Assembly: GCF_048569485.1 (NCBI RefSeq)
Contig: NC_134360.1
Location: 180,763,536 to 180,827,535, forward strand
Length of the DNA: 64,000 bases
Direction of reading: 5' to 3'
Source: Anomaloglossus baeobatrachus
Lineage: Eukaryota; Chordata; Amphibia; Anura; Aromobatidae
Shown: positions 41,222-52,075 of the stretch, in pieces
Layout of the letters: each line of letters begins with the position of its first letter
Numbering within the stretch: the stretch's first letter is position 1
Notes under the pieces: model-generated
What the model saw: the letters and a program-made list of their open reading frames with translations, nothing else
Told to the model about the DNA's origin: nothing
Databases searched by the model: none
Program-made: the position numbers and the translations under genes

Positions 41222-42284
41222 GCTGTTGTGTCCTCTGAGTAATCTAGGAGGGTATATAGGAGAGAATCACCGCGACCGTACAGTGCAATGTATAGCTGCA
41301 AGCATAAAATACAAATATACACTTCGGCACCAGTGGGGGTCAGCCCTTGAGGGCAGCTTACCGCCCGCTGAAAAGCGGGTGTGTGGGCACCAGAATCCCG
41401 TGTCTGGGTCTCCCAGTCTCCTCTCTCCAGCTCAGACTGCACACAGGAATGGCTGCCGGCGTCCTGTGAAGAGGGGCGGACCGTGGGCGTGCCTCAAACA
41501 AAGTGCGGGAAACTGGCGTCCCACTGTGCCCAGTGTGAGGGCTGGAGTATGCAAAGCAGACTCCAGCCCTCTGCGCTGACGTTCTGTACAGCGTCCCGCC
41601 CTTCCCCTGACTGGCAGGCCTGGGGGCGGGAACGAAACGAAACTAGGCCGCAAAAAGCCGGGGACTCGAGTAATAAGCGCGGCCGTCATATATGCACGGC
41701 CAGCGCGGAAGTCCCCGGCGCACCACAAGTCCCAGCCGCGCCGCAGCGAAAAAACTGACAACAGCGGCCGGCGCGGCAGTTTCAAAGACATGTCCCCTCT
41801 CAGCAGAGCTGTAGATAGGAATGGCACCAGCGTGCAGCGCTGTTGTCCCCGGCGCACTAACACACCCAGCAATGCTGCGGTGTGGGCGCGATATATACGG
41901 GGACACAGAGTACCTTGACGTAGCAGGGCCTGTCCCTGACGATACTCAGCTCCATATCCAGCAGAGTCTCCAGGGGCTGTGGATGGAGCACGGTCTCAGT
42001 GCCTGGAGACCGGTAAAATCCCACTTCACCCAGAGCCCGAAGGGGGATGGGGAAGGATGCAGCATGTGGGCTCCAGCCTCCGTACCCGCAATGGGTACCT
42101 CAACCTTAACAAACACCGCCGACAAAAAGTGGGGTGAGAAGGGAGCATGCTGGGGGCCCTAGTATGGGCCCTCTTTTCTTCCATCCGACATAGTCAGCAG
42201 CTGCTGCTGACTAAACAGTGGAGCTATGCATGTATGTGTGCCTCCTTCGCACAAAGCATGAAAACTGAGGAGCCCGTGATCCCA

Positions 42285-42408
42285 CGGGAGGGTGTATAGC
42301 CAGAAGGGGAGGGGCCTTACACTTTTAAGTGTAATACTTTGTGTGGCCTCCGGAGGCAGTAGCTATACACCCAATTGTCTGGGTCTCCCAATTAGGAGCG
42401 ACAAAGAA
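42285..42408. repeat. DIRS right inverted terminal repeat
   Basis: Complement of the left repeat from GTGATCCCACGGGAGGGTGT to CTGGGTCTCCCAATTAGGAG. The terminal GCGACAAAGAA has its complement in the internal region at about 36716-36726. Confidence 0.9.
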
Positions 42409-42861
42409 ATCGTAAATTATGGATCCTGCTGCATTCCTTAAATCTAATTCTAGGAAAGGTATTTTCGGTCTGTTATCGCGCTTGATGAACCATATGCCAG
42501 TAGTTTAAATATTGTTGAGGCTCCTATTATCACAACACGTTTCAGCAATCAAACTTGCTTTCATCAGGTATATTGTATTTATTGTATTTGCATTTATTGT
42601 ATTTTCTATTAAATCTAATTCTGTCCAGTTTTCTGGACCTTCATTAACAAAGACATTTGAAACAAAGGCATCTTTATAACAGAGACTATACCCTGTGTTA
42701 TTGCTTTCATGAATAACACTTATAAAGCTTATATAAAAGTATAAAGTTAATAAGATATATAGATATATAAATTGCTTAAATGATAATCAAAACTTAATAT
42801 AAAATATTAACCATAACAATTGCTAATGGCAACAGTGTTCTACGCACACGGTAAAACAAAA
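42409..42861. other. No gene; AT-rich unassigned sequence
   Basis: It contains a motif CAACACGTTTCAGCAATCAA followed by CTTTCATCAG near 42533, of a kind seen in frog repeats (compare CTACGCGTTTCGGCGGTG at 49190). No open frame. It may include the 5' flank of the mariner that follows. Confidence 0.35.
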
Positions 42862-42884
42862 TAGCAGAGTCTAATGCGATATTC

Positions 42885-43024
42885 ACAGCAACTGAGAGCA
42901 GAGGAGCGATAAAATTCTTGTTTCTGCAAGAAAAGTCCACAAAGGATATTCATGGTGATATGTCCCAGACATTGGGGGATCAATGCCCTTCATATTCCAC
43001 AGTTAAGAACTGGGTTGTCAAATT
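42885..43024 (+). pseudogene. Mariner transposase, 5' piece
   Basis: The first 45 or so residues of a mariner transposase are recognisable: QQLRAEERxKILVSAR-like sequence, then KSTKDIHGDMSQTLGDQCPS and YSTVKNWVVK of the first helix-turn-helix. The start region is frame-disturbed, so the exact start codon cannot be fixed. The reading breaks off at the insertion of the composite repeat (43025-47436). Confidence 0.8.
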
Positions 43025-43639
43025 GAACCCCTTAGTGACGGAGCTAATTTTCACCTTAATGACCAGACCAAATTTTGGAATTCTGACCAGTGTCACTTCA
43101 TGAGGTTATAACTCTGGAACGCTTCAACGGATCCCGGTGATTCTGAGATTCTTTTTTCGTCACATATTGGACTTCATGTTAGTACCAAATTTAGGACAAT
43201 ATTTTTTGCATTTATTTATGAAAAAAATTGAATTTTGGCAAAAATTTTGAAAAATGTAGCAATTTTCAACTTTTGAATTTTTATACCGTTAAACCAGAGA
43301 TTTCTGTGACACAAAATAGTTAATAAATAACATTTCCCACATGTATACTTTACATCAGCACAATTTTGGAAACCAAATTTTTTTTTGTTAGGAAGTTAGA
43401 AGAGTTCAAAGTTTATCAGCGATTTCTCAGTTTTACATCAAAATTTACAAAACCATTTTTTTAGGGACCACATCACATTTGAAGTGACTTTGATAGGCCT
43501 AGATGACAGAAAATACCCAAAAGTGACACCATTCTAAAAACTGCACCCCCCAAAGTACTCAAAACCACATTCAAGAAGTTTATTAACCCTTCAGGTGCTT
43601 CACATGAACAAAAGCAATGTGGAATGAAAAAAAGCAAAA

Positions 43640-45180
43640 ATTAAATTTTACCTAAAAATGTTGCTCTAACCCAAATTTATTCACTTTTAGAAGAAATAAC
43701 ACAAGAAAATGGACCCCAAAACTTGTTCCCCACTTTCTTATGAGCGCGCCGATACCCCACATGTGGTCAGAAACCTCTGTTTGGACAAATGGGAGGGCTA
43801 GGAAAAGAAGGAGCAATATTTGAATTTTGGAAAGGAAATTTGGCTGAAATAGATTGCGGGCACCATTTTGCATTTACAGGTCCGCTAAGGTACCTAAACA
43901 GAAGAAACCCCTCACAAGTGATGCCATTTTGGAAACTAGACCCCTCAAGGCTTCTATCTAGGGGTATAGTGAGCATTTTGGATCCACAGGTACTTCACAG
44001 ATTTTGTTAACGTTACGTTGTCATATTGAAAATTTTAATAATTTTCTCAAAAATGTTGCTTTAGCATCAATTTTCTCACTTTTTTCAAGAGGTAATTCCA
44101 AAAATTTGACCTCAAGGTTTGTTACCCACTTTTTTATAAGTGATACCTCACATGTGGTCTGAAACCTTTGTTTGGGCAAATGGGAGGGCTTGGAACGGAA
44201 GGAACAATATTTGAATTTTGGAAAGGAAATTTGGCTGAAAAAGATTGCGGGCACCATGTCGCATTTGGAGGTCCCCTAAGGTACCTAAACAGCAGAAACC
44301 CTGCACAAGTCACCCCATTTTGGAAACTAGGCCCCTCAAGGAATTTATCTAGATGTTTGGTGAGTACCCTGAACCCCCAGGTGCTTCACAGAATTTTATA
44401 ACGTTGAGCCATAAAAATAAAAAAATAAAATTTTACCACAAAATTGTTATTTCAACCAGGTAGCTTTTTTTCACAAGGGTAACAGGAAAAAATCACCATG
44501 AAATTTATTGTGCAATTTCTCCTGTGTTTGGCGATACCTTATATGTGGTGGAAATCAACTGTTTGGGTACACGGCGGGGCTCGGAAGGGAAGGAGTGCCA
44601 TTTGACTGCAAAATTGTCTGGAATCAATAGCGGACGACATGTTGCATTTGGAAAGCCCCTAAGGTGCCTAAACAGTGGAGGTTTCCCACAAGTGACCCCA
44701 TTCTGGAAACAAGACACCTCAAGGCTTTTATCTAGGTGTATAGTGAGAAGTTTGAATCCAAGAGTACATCACAGAATTTGATAAGCTTAGGTTGCCATAT
44801 TGAAAATTTTCATTTTTTTCACAAAAATGTTGCTTTAGCATCATATTTCTTACTTTTTCAAGAGGCAACAACAAACTGTGGACCCAACAGGTTGTTATCC
44901 AATGTCTTATGAGCACAGGGATACCCCACATGTGGCCAAAAACGTCTGTTTGGATAAATGGGAGGGCTTGGAATGGAAGGAGCACCATTTGAATTCTGGA
45001 AAAGTTGAAATAAATTGCGGGCACCATGTCCCATTTGCAGGGCCCCTTGGGTACCTATACAACAGAAACCCCCCACAAGTGACCCAATTTTGGAAACTGG
45101 ATTTTATTCAGGAGTATAGTAAGCATTTTGAATTCACAGGTACTTCACAAAAATGTTGCTGTAGCAACAAATTTCTCGCT
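43640..45180. repeat. Four tandem units of about 390 bp
   Basis: The marker TGGGAGGGCT (or its variant CGGCGGGGCT) recurs near 43790, 44181, 44573 and 44961, a step of about 390 bp. Each unit also has GGAAACTAGACCCCTCAAGG-type and CACCATGTCGCATTTGGA-type blocks. Units differ by point changes and small gaps, so the array is old. A relative is at 58950-59860. Confidence 0.8.
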
Positions 45181-46180
45181 TTTAGGCTATGTGGCCATGA
45201 TCCAGTGACACGGCGTCTAGTACACAGTGTCAGCCTTCCTGCAGAGATGTGAGTGTTGTCCACGGGAGAACGCAGCTGCCCATGCCCACGATTTGGGTTC
45301 AGGCTGCTGTGGAGCTCTATGCTACCTGCAGAGAACACTCTTGTCTCCGCAGCATATATTTACCTGCTGAGGCTCGGGAAGCTGCGCCACAGGTCAGTGT
45401 ATGCTGCGGAGAAGAGAAGCACAGTGGGCACGGGATTTCCAAAAATCCTTCCACTATGCTTCTACTGCACAACACAGCATTATGGACGCAGGGAAAACAC
45501 TCTGCACCCAAAACGTTGCAAACCCCGATTGTGGGCGCACAGCCAAAAATGCTACAATGGATGAATGGATAGATGTCAAACATATATAACATCCCACCCC
45601 CCTGCATATTCTAAGCTGGCGCCCTTTAGTGCCTTTCATGTGGCACTAAAGGGTGCCTAGCCTTGTATTTAGCCCCCCAAAAAATTAATAATTAAAATAA
45701 ATGACGTGGGGTCCCCCCTATTTTTGATAGCCAGCTAGGGTAAAGCAGACAGCTATAGCCTGCAAACCACAGCTGACAGCTTCACCTTGGCTGATCAATT
45801 TGGAGGGCTCCCCAGGCGTTTTTTTAAAAAAACAAAACAAAAACAAACAAACGTGGGGTCCCCCCCAAATTAGATCACCAGCCAAGGTGAAGCGGACAGC
45901 TGGGGTCTGGTATTCTCAGGGTGGGAAGAGCCATGGTTATTGGCCTCTTCCAAGCCTAAAAATAGCAGGCCGCAGCCGCCCCAGAAGTGGCGCATCCATT
46001 AGATGCACCAATCCTGGTGCTTCGCCCCAGCCCATCCCGCGCCCTGGTGCGGTGGTAAACAGGGTAATATACGGGGTTGATACCAGCTGTAATGTTACGT
46101 GGCATCAAGCCCTGGGGTTAGTGATGTCACGGCATCTAAACAGATACCCGACATCACTAACCCAGTCAGTAATAGAAAAA

Positions 46181-46206
46181 AATAAAGACAAAAAAAAAAT
46201 TTATTT
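46181..46206. repeat. A-rich run
   Basis: Short poly(A)-type tract inside the composite repeat; no sign that it marks a retroposed gene. Confidence 0.6.
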
Positions 46207-47436
46207 GAAAAAAAACCTCCCCGAAACATTCCTCTTTCACCAATTTATTGAAAATAAAAAAAATCGGTCGCTGTAATCCATTTTGGAGGTCCCTCGACGA
46301 CTCTGCACCTTCTAGAATATGGGGGACACGTTCAGGGAACGTATCCCCCATTTTCTAGAAGAGCAAGCTCTCCATGAGCAGTGTGGGTGCAGTAATCTAC
46401 ACTGCACTCACACTGCCCCGGTCCAACCTAAGGCAGAGTGACCTGCAGTAACCTCATTCCAGAATATGAGGGGCACGCTCACAGAACGTACCCCCCATTT
46501 TCTAGAACAGCAGGCTCTCTATGTGAGGAGTGTGGCTGCAGATTAGTGCACTCACTCTCCCCCGGTCCACAGTGCAGCAGCGAGGTCAGCGTCCCTGCTT
46601 GCAAGGATCCAGCTGACAGCCACTGTCTGCACATGCGCCGCCAGCTTTCCAGAAGGAGGCGGAGTGATCGCGGGGACGGAGCAGAAGCCAGGTAACGGGG
46701 AAGACCGGGGGCTGATGGGAAGCTGACGGGGGGTGACGGCGGGAGACCTAGCGACAACTTCTTTGTCGCATATGACGTGTCACATGCGGCAGAAAGAGCA
46801 GGATGAATGCGGCTGCGCGCTACTGTGCACTGCGCGCCGCCATCTTGCATGCTCCGGAGGGGGGAAGGGGGAGCGCTCTGGAGGACCGGAGGGGGCTCCG
46901 GGGGACCAGAGGGCCCCGGTGTACCGGAGAAGGGGTCAGGGGGAGGACATTTCCCTCCGATCTGAAATGTTTGATCATTTCAGATTGGAGGGAAATGAAT
47001 GCAGAGCCGGCGGCGGCGGCAGTTTTCTGTGCGCTTCGGCGCCATTTTGACTGTTCCGGAGGGGGGGTAGGGGTGGGGGTTGACTCTCCAGTACCGGGGG
47101 CTTTGGGGGCACTAGGGGTTTATATTTCTTTCTCATCTGACATGTTTGATTACGTCAGATGAAAAAGAAATCAGTTTTACTGGCCATTTCTTTTTTTTTT
47201 TATGTGATCGTCAGTATACGGTGTATACTGGCGATCACATTATCGGGGTCCAAAAAAAACACCCCGATTCATAATCTGGGGGGTCTCAGCTACCCCCGGT
47301 AGCTGAAACCCCCGAGATTTTCGGTCGCTGGGGGGGCGCTACAGGCTTTTTTCGGCCCGAAGCTTTAAAGCGGCGGAACAGAATAAGTACCCTGTTTTGC
47401 CGCCACTTTAAGTCATACGGGTGTCGTTATGAGGTT

Positions 47437-48335
47437 AAAACTGCCACTTCAGCACCAATGATGAGGAACATCCTGGATGACCGAGAGTAGTTGTTGTTCC
47501 GGAGATCGTTGATGCTGTACACAATCTCATACTGGAGAATCGACGAATTTCAGCTAAAGCAATAGCAGACACCATGGAGATTTCCCAGGAACGTGTTTGT
47601 GTCATTATCCATGAACATTTGGACATGAGGAAGTTATCTGCAAAATGGGTCCCCAAATGTTTGACAACAGATCAGAGAAGCATGCGAGTGAAAAGTTCCC
47701 GGTCCATTTGTCAGCATTTCCGGACTGATAAGAATTTCCTGGATCGACTGGTTACTATGGATGATACCTTGACTTATTTGTGTGACCTTATAAACAAGGA
47801 GCAGTCAAAAGAGTGGAGACATAGTGGTTCTCCTTATCCAAAGAAGTTCAGGGTGCAAACAACAGCCACTAAGGTGATGGCGTCTTTGTTCTGGGATAAG
47901 GAGGACGTGCTGCTAGTGGACTACCTTGAAAAGGGCTCCACCATCAATGCAAGGTATTACATTGAAATTTTGGACCAATTGAAGGCAGCTCAGAAAGCCA
48001 AAAGGCGCAGCAAGCTGTCCAAAGGAATCTTGTTCCTGCAAGACAACACCTCCGCTCACACTGCACAAGCAACCATGGCAAAACTGGCAGAGCTGGGCTT
48101 CCAGCTGGTTGACTATCCACCTTATTGACCAGATCTAGCTCCCTCCGACTATCATCTGTTTCCAAACCTGAAGACACATCTCAAGGGTACCAAATTTCAC
48201 ACCATTTCTGATGCCATGGCTGCTACGGATGCCTGGTTTGAGGCACAACCAAAATCCTTCTTTTTGCTAGGCTTACAGAACTTAGAATACTGATGTAAGA
48301 AGTGTGTTGACATCAGTGGAGAGTATCTGGAATAA
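47437..48335 (+). pseudogene. Mariner transposase, main piece (DD34D)
   Basis: After the insertion the protein resumes in the clamp region and then reads ENRRISAKAIADTMEISQER, VCVIIHEHLDMRKLSAKWVP, SICQHFRTDKNFLDRLVTMD. The catalytic core follows: first Asp in VTMDDTLTYLCD (the family has DETW, so this is altered), second Asp in GILFLQDNTSAHTAQA, third Asp in PDLAPSDYHLFPNL. This is the mariner DD34D pattern. Two TGA stops are seen, one after LVDYPPY and one after LQNLEY, and the first block is out of frame with the rest. It ends CVDISGEYLE. It is clearly inactive, but not very old. Confidence 0.9.
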
Positions 48336-48398
48336 ATGTAAAGTTTCATTATCCTTTCGTTCTGGGTAAGGCTAAAGACTACTCGGCAGCCCCTCGTA

Positions 48399-48877
48399 TA
48401 AACAAGCGTTGATTGACTTCGTTATACCTGCTCGATAATGGGACAAAATCAGTGTTATGTAATGGACCATTACAGGATTAGAAAACTGATATATTTTTAT
48501 TTGTCATTCAGGAGATTAACAGTTTGTGCTGAATGCTACAGAATTGCATAATGACCTCAGAAGAAGGCGCTTCAGCCTAATTAATAATTTTTCACACGGT
48601 CAGATTATTATTCCGCTATTGCTATGTTGTCATGTTTTTAATATTTTTCAATATTTTTTTTTTCATCTTATTTTTTGCACACTCGCTCTACCTTCCCTTT
48701 CTTTTTGATTATTCTCTGTTGGTGAACTCCCGTCCTGGTCCAGAGCGAGACTGTTGGGCGATTGCCTTGAAGCAGAGGATCATTACTATTAGTGGTAAGC
48801 AGGCGCATTTTGTTTCATTCTGAGCAGAATTCCAATATCTCCCAATGGGATAATGGGATAATACTCTGACAATTACA
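48399..48877. other. No gene or recognised repeat
   Basis: AT-rich flank of the mariner, without supported features. Confidence 0.4.
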
Positions 48878-48886
48878 CACACACAC

Positions 48887-48953
<67 letters not shown>

Positions 48954-48990
48954 CACACACACATATATATACACATATATATTAAACAAA
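48878..48990. repeat. (CA)n/(TA)n compound microsatellite
   Basis: ACACACACAC, then a TA run of about 50 bp, then CACACACA and further TA/TACA. Confidence 0.95.
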
Positions 48991-49237
48991 TGCCAACCAG
49001 CTCACATCAATGAGTCACCGATCAGGATTAGAAGTCCATCCGTGCAACAAAGGAATAAGATCCAGCATAGATGTCAGAACTTCAGGGTGCTGTTTAAAAT
49101 TCTTCAGGTTTATTTCAATTCTTAAAATAGAGAGGTCCAAACGACTCAGGTACAAAAGGTAAATGCACAAAACAAAACGCAGATGGGACTACGCGTTTCG
49201 GCGGTGTTGTCTGCCTTCCTCATGGTCTAAAAATGTA
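48991..49237. other. Unassigned repeat-like segment
   Basis: It contains GGGACTACGCGTTTCGGCGG followed by CTGCCTTCCTCATGG, a combination I have met as part of frog interspersed repeats. No termini could be fixed. Confidence 0.35.
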
Positions 49238-49497
49238 TATGCGGCACAGTGGCTCAGTGGTTAGCACTGCAGCCTTGCAGCGCTGGGGTCCTGCGTTCAA
49301 TTCCCACTGAGGATAACATCTGCAAGGAGTTTGTATGTTCTCCCCGTGTTTGCGTGGGTTTCCTCCGGGTACTTCGGTTTCCTCCCACACTCCAAAAACA
49401 TACTGATAGCGAATGTAGATTGTGAGCCCCAATGGGGACAGTGTTCCTGATGTATGTAAAGCGCTGTAGAATTAACAGCGCTATATAAATGATATAT
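49238..49497 (+). mobile_element. tRNA-derived SINE
   Basis: The head GGCACAGTGGCTCAGTGGTT carries an A box (TGGCTCAGTGG), and about 37 bp further a B box (GCGTTCAATTCC). Together they form an internal RNA polymerase III promoter derived from a tRNA. The body has the widely shared block GTGTTTGCGTGGGTTTCCTC and ends GCGCTATATAAATG before a TA-rich tail. Length is about 260 bp. It encodes nothing and would rely on a LINE for movement. Confidence 0.75.
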
Positions 49498-49504
49498 ATA
49501 TATT

Positions 49505-49556
49505 ATAAATAAAATACCATTTTGCTGTTTAAGCGTTCCCTTTATTTTTCTGAGCA

Positions 49557-49608
<52 letters not shown>

Positions 49609-49610
49609 TA
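49505..49610. repeat. Mariner-like MITE end and (TA)n microsatellite
   Basis: AAGCGTTCCCTTTATTTTTC with TGAGCAG after it is one half of the small palindromic MITE found complete at 55580-55658. A TA run of about 45 bp follows and leads into the head of the hairpin-head repeat. Confidence 0.7.
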
Positions 49611-49680
49611 GAAGGTGGCCCGATTCTACGCATCGGGTATTCTAGAATTTACGTATTGTGTAGTTCATGTATGATTTTTG

Positions 49681-49745
<65 letters not shown>

Positions 49746-50116
49746 TGTTGTTGTGTGTAGTTACCAAGTGTTTGTGTAGGGCGCTGTACATGTTCTGGGT
49801 GTTGTCTGGGTGTGGCGGGGGGTGAGAGCGGTGTTGTATGTGTGTTGCATTGTTTGTGGAGCGCTGTGTGTCTGTAGCGTTGTGTGTGTGTGTGTGTGTG
49901 TTGCGCGGTTTGTGTGGGTGTGGTGTGTTTTGGGGGGAGGTATGTTTTGTGCAATGTGTGTGTTGTGCGGTATGTGCGTATATTTATGTATGCCGCGGTG
50001 TTTGTGTGTTGGGTGTTGTGTGTGTGCGGCGTTGTCTGTGTGTGTGGGTGTCTGTGTAGGGCAGTGTTTGAGATTCCCAGTGTGTGTGTGGTGTGTTGTG
50101 GGGAGGTGTGCACCTC

Positions 50117-50640
50117 CCATCGTGCTCCATCCCCCATGCTGCGCACCCCCCATCGTGCTCCATCCCCCATGCTGCGCACTCCCCATTGTGCTCCATCCCC
50201 TATGCTGCGCATTCCCCATCGTGCTCCATCTCCCATGCTGCGCACTCCCCATTGTGCTCCATCCCCCATGCTGCGCATTCCCCATCGTGCTCCATCCGCC
50301 ATGCTGCGCACTCCCCATCGTGCTCCATCCCCCATGCTGCGCACTCCCCATCGTGCTCCATCCCCCATGCTGCGCACTCCCAAACGTGCTCCATCCCCCA
50401 TGCTGCGCACTCCCCATCGTGCTCCATCCCCCATGCTGCGCAATCCCAAACGTGCTCCATCCCCCATGCTGCGCACTCCCCATCGTGCTCCATCCCCCAT
50501 GCTGCACACTCCCCATCGTGCTCCATCCCCCAAGCTGCGCACTCCCAAACGTGCTCCATCCCCCAAGCTGCACACTCCCAAACGTGCTCCATCCCCCATG
50601 CTGCGCACCCCCCCATCGTGCTCCATCCCCCATGCTGCAC
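50117..50640. repeat. 33-bp minisatellite, about 16 copies
   Basis: The unit is CCCATCGTGCTCCATCCCCC plus ATGCTGCGCACTC, exactly 33 bp from copy to copy at the start (50122, 50155). Variant copies carry CCCAAACGTGCTCC. Because 33 is divisible by three and the unit lacks stops, several frames on both strands stay open for hundreds of codons. Confidence 0.95.
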
Positions 50641-51355
50641 CAGCATCAGCCTCTCTGCCCCCAGCATCAGCCTCTCTCCTCCCAGCATCAGCCTCTCCTC
50701 TCTGTCCCCAGCATCAGCCTCTCTGTCCCCAGCATCAGCCTCTCTCCTCCCAGCCTACCCCAGCCTCAGCCTCCCCCAGCATCAGCCTCTCTTCTCTCAG
50801 CCTCCCCCCTCCCAGCCTCCCACAGCATCAGCCTCCCCCTCCCAGCCTCCCACAGCATCAGCCTCCCCGTTCTAGACTCCCCCAGCATCAGCCTCCGCCT
50901 CCCAGCCTCCCCCAGCATCAGCCTCCGCCTCCCAGCCTCCCCCAGCATCAGCCTCTCTCCTCCCAGCCTCCCCCAGCATCAGCCTCTCTCCTCCCAGCCT
51001 CCTCCAGTATCAGCCTCTCTCCTCCCAGCCTCCCCCAGCATCAGCCTCCCCCTCCCAGCCTTCCCCAGGATCAGCCTCTCTCCTCCCAGCCTCCCCCAGC
51101 ATCACCCTCCCCCTCCCAGCATCAGCCTCCCCCAGCATCAGCCTCTCTCCTCCCAGCCTCCCCCAGTATCAGCCTCCCCCAGCATCAGCCTTTCTCCTCC
51201 CAGCCTCCCCCAGCATCAGCCTCCCCCAGCATCAGCCTACCCCAGCATCAGCCTCTCTCCTCCCAGCCTCCCCCAGCATCAGCCTCCCCCCTCCCAGCCT
51301 CCCCCAGCATCAGCCTCCCCCAGGATCAGCCTCTCTCCTCCCAGCCTCCTCCAGC
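50640..51355. repeat. CCCCCAGCATCAGCCTC minisatellite
   Basis: Variable-length units combine CCCCCAGCATCAGCCTC with TCTCCTCCCAGCCTC. The array is almost free of G on the plus strand. Confidence 0.95.
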
Positions 51356-51404
51356 ACGCCGTGCTCCTCTGCCGACACTCACAGATCCGATCGCATACAC
51401 TCAC

Positions 51405-51665
51405 ACACTCACACACACACACTGACAATATTGCACATACGCGCTCACACTCACAACATCCGGAGATACCACATGCTTCCGGCCATGTGATCCTCCGGCA
51501 GGTCCTGGAACGTCACTGCACAGTATCGCCGCCGAGAAGCAAGCGATATCCCAGGATGTTGTGAGTGTGTGGATGCGATGTGATGTGTGTGTGAGGTGTG
51601 TGTGAGAGTGTGATCTGATGTGTGTGTGCGTGTGTTGTTATGTGTGTGCGTGTGTGTATGTTCCG
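51405..51665. repeat. CA/TG-rich low-complexity flank
   Basis: CACACTCACACAC and then GTGTGTGTGCGTGTG tracts on either side of a short non-repetitive piece. Confidence 0.7.
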
Positions 51666-51879
51666 TCGCTGCAGGACCTTGATGCGCTGGTAACTATGCT
51701 ACCATGGTTACCAGCGTATCCCATCCCCCGCTCGCACGGGAGCCCACACCAGCATACGCCGGCAACCCCAGCAATGCGAGGGTATGTGTCGGCTGGGTTG
51801 GCGGCGTATGCTGATGTGGGCTCCCGGGGGTTACAGTACTCACCTGGAAGTCGTGGCTCCGTGTCGGTTCGGGGAGTGC

Positions 51880-52075
51880 GGGGGGCGGGGCCAGAGCGAG
51901 CGTGCATTGCGTGAGGGGGGCGGGGCGTGGTCGAGTTGCCAATGCGTGCAGGGTGCCGGGGCGAGAGGCCAATCCGTGTGGGGGGGCGGAGCCTGGGCGA
52001 GCGGCCGGCCAATCCGTGCGGGGCGGGGGGGCGGGGCCATGGCGAGCCCAGCGGCCAATCCGCTTTGTGTCACCG
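51880..52075. repeat. GC-box/CCAAT-like tandem array
   Basis: Four imperfect units of about 40 bp combine GGGGCGGGGC or GGGGCGGAGC with GAGCGGCCAATCCGTGCG-type sequence. Each unit thus has an SP1-type GC box and a CCAAT motif. It sits directly before the repeat's tail. No transcript start or open frame can be tied to it. Confidence 0.6.

Larger units (their letters stand above)
36326..42408 (-). mobile_element. DIRS-type tyrosine-recombinase retrotransposon, looks whole
   Basis: A retrotransposon that uses a tyrosine recombinase and makes no target duplication. Inverted terminal repeats enclose it: CTCCAATTGGGAGACCCAGA on the left, TCTGGGTCTCCCAATTAGGA on the right, extending over about 125 bp into ACACCCTCCCGTGGGATCAC. 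Near the left side an internal complementary region (36645-36745) carries the reverse complements of both outer ends head to head, the diagnostic DIRS feature. Coding is on the minus strand: a gag-like reading, reverse transcriptase with RNase H and a methyltransferase-like tail, and an overlapping reading with the tyrosine recombinase. None of the catalytic motifs I looked for is missing. Length is 6.1 kb and no clear break was seen, so it is probably recent. Confidence 0.93.
43025..47436. mobile_element. Composite non-coding repeat inserted in the mariner
   Basis: The left end ACCCCTTAGTGACGGAG and right end GTGTCGTTATGAGGTTAA form an imperfect terminal inverted repeat (aacccCTTAgTGACG against ttAACCTCATAACGAC). 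Both abut mariner coding sequence, so the whole 4.4 kb behaves as one insertion. Inside are a tandem block at 43640-45180, a piece with CCTGCTGAGGCTCGGGAAGC at about 45240-45600, blocks of ACGTGGGGTCCCCCC type common in frogs (45700-46160), and GC-rich palindromic DNA (46300-47400). No credible protein is encoded. Confidence 0.65.
42862..48398 (+). mobile_element. Mariner transposon split by a 4.4-kb repeat
   Basis: The mariner transposase reading stops at 43024 and resumes at 47437. The DNA in between is a composite repeat with its own ends. The right terminus TTCTGGGTAAGGCTAAAGAC continues to CAGCCCCTCGTA, a mariner end. The left terminal repeat is not next to the coding start. A matching one at 35971, beyond the DIRS element, may be its lost partner. 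Without insertions the visible mariner part is about 1.1 kb. Confidence 0.85.

Noticed and set aside
46733-47162. Overlapping readings of 105 and 119 codons with Gly/Arg-rich sequence
   Set aside because: GC-rich palindromic part of the composite repeat; open frames are expected from composition.
49238-49310. Functional tRNA gene
   Set aside because: A and B boxes are present but the cloverleaf is not complete and the sequence continues into a SINE body, so it is a tRNA-derived SINE.
49810-51564. Plus-strand open reading of 584 codons and overlapping long readings on both strands
   Set aside because: They arise from 33-bp and CAGCATCAGCCTC minisatellites without stops. Composition is periodic and several frames are open at once, so they are not genes.
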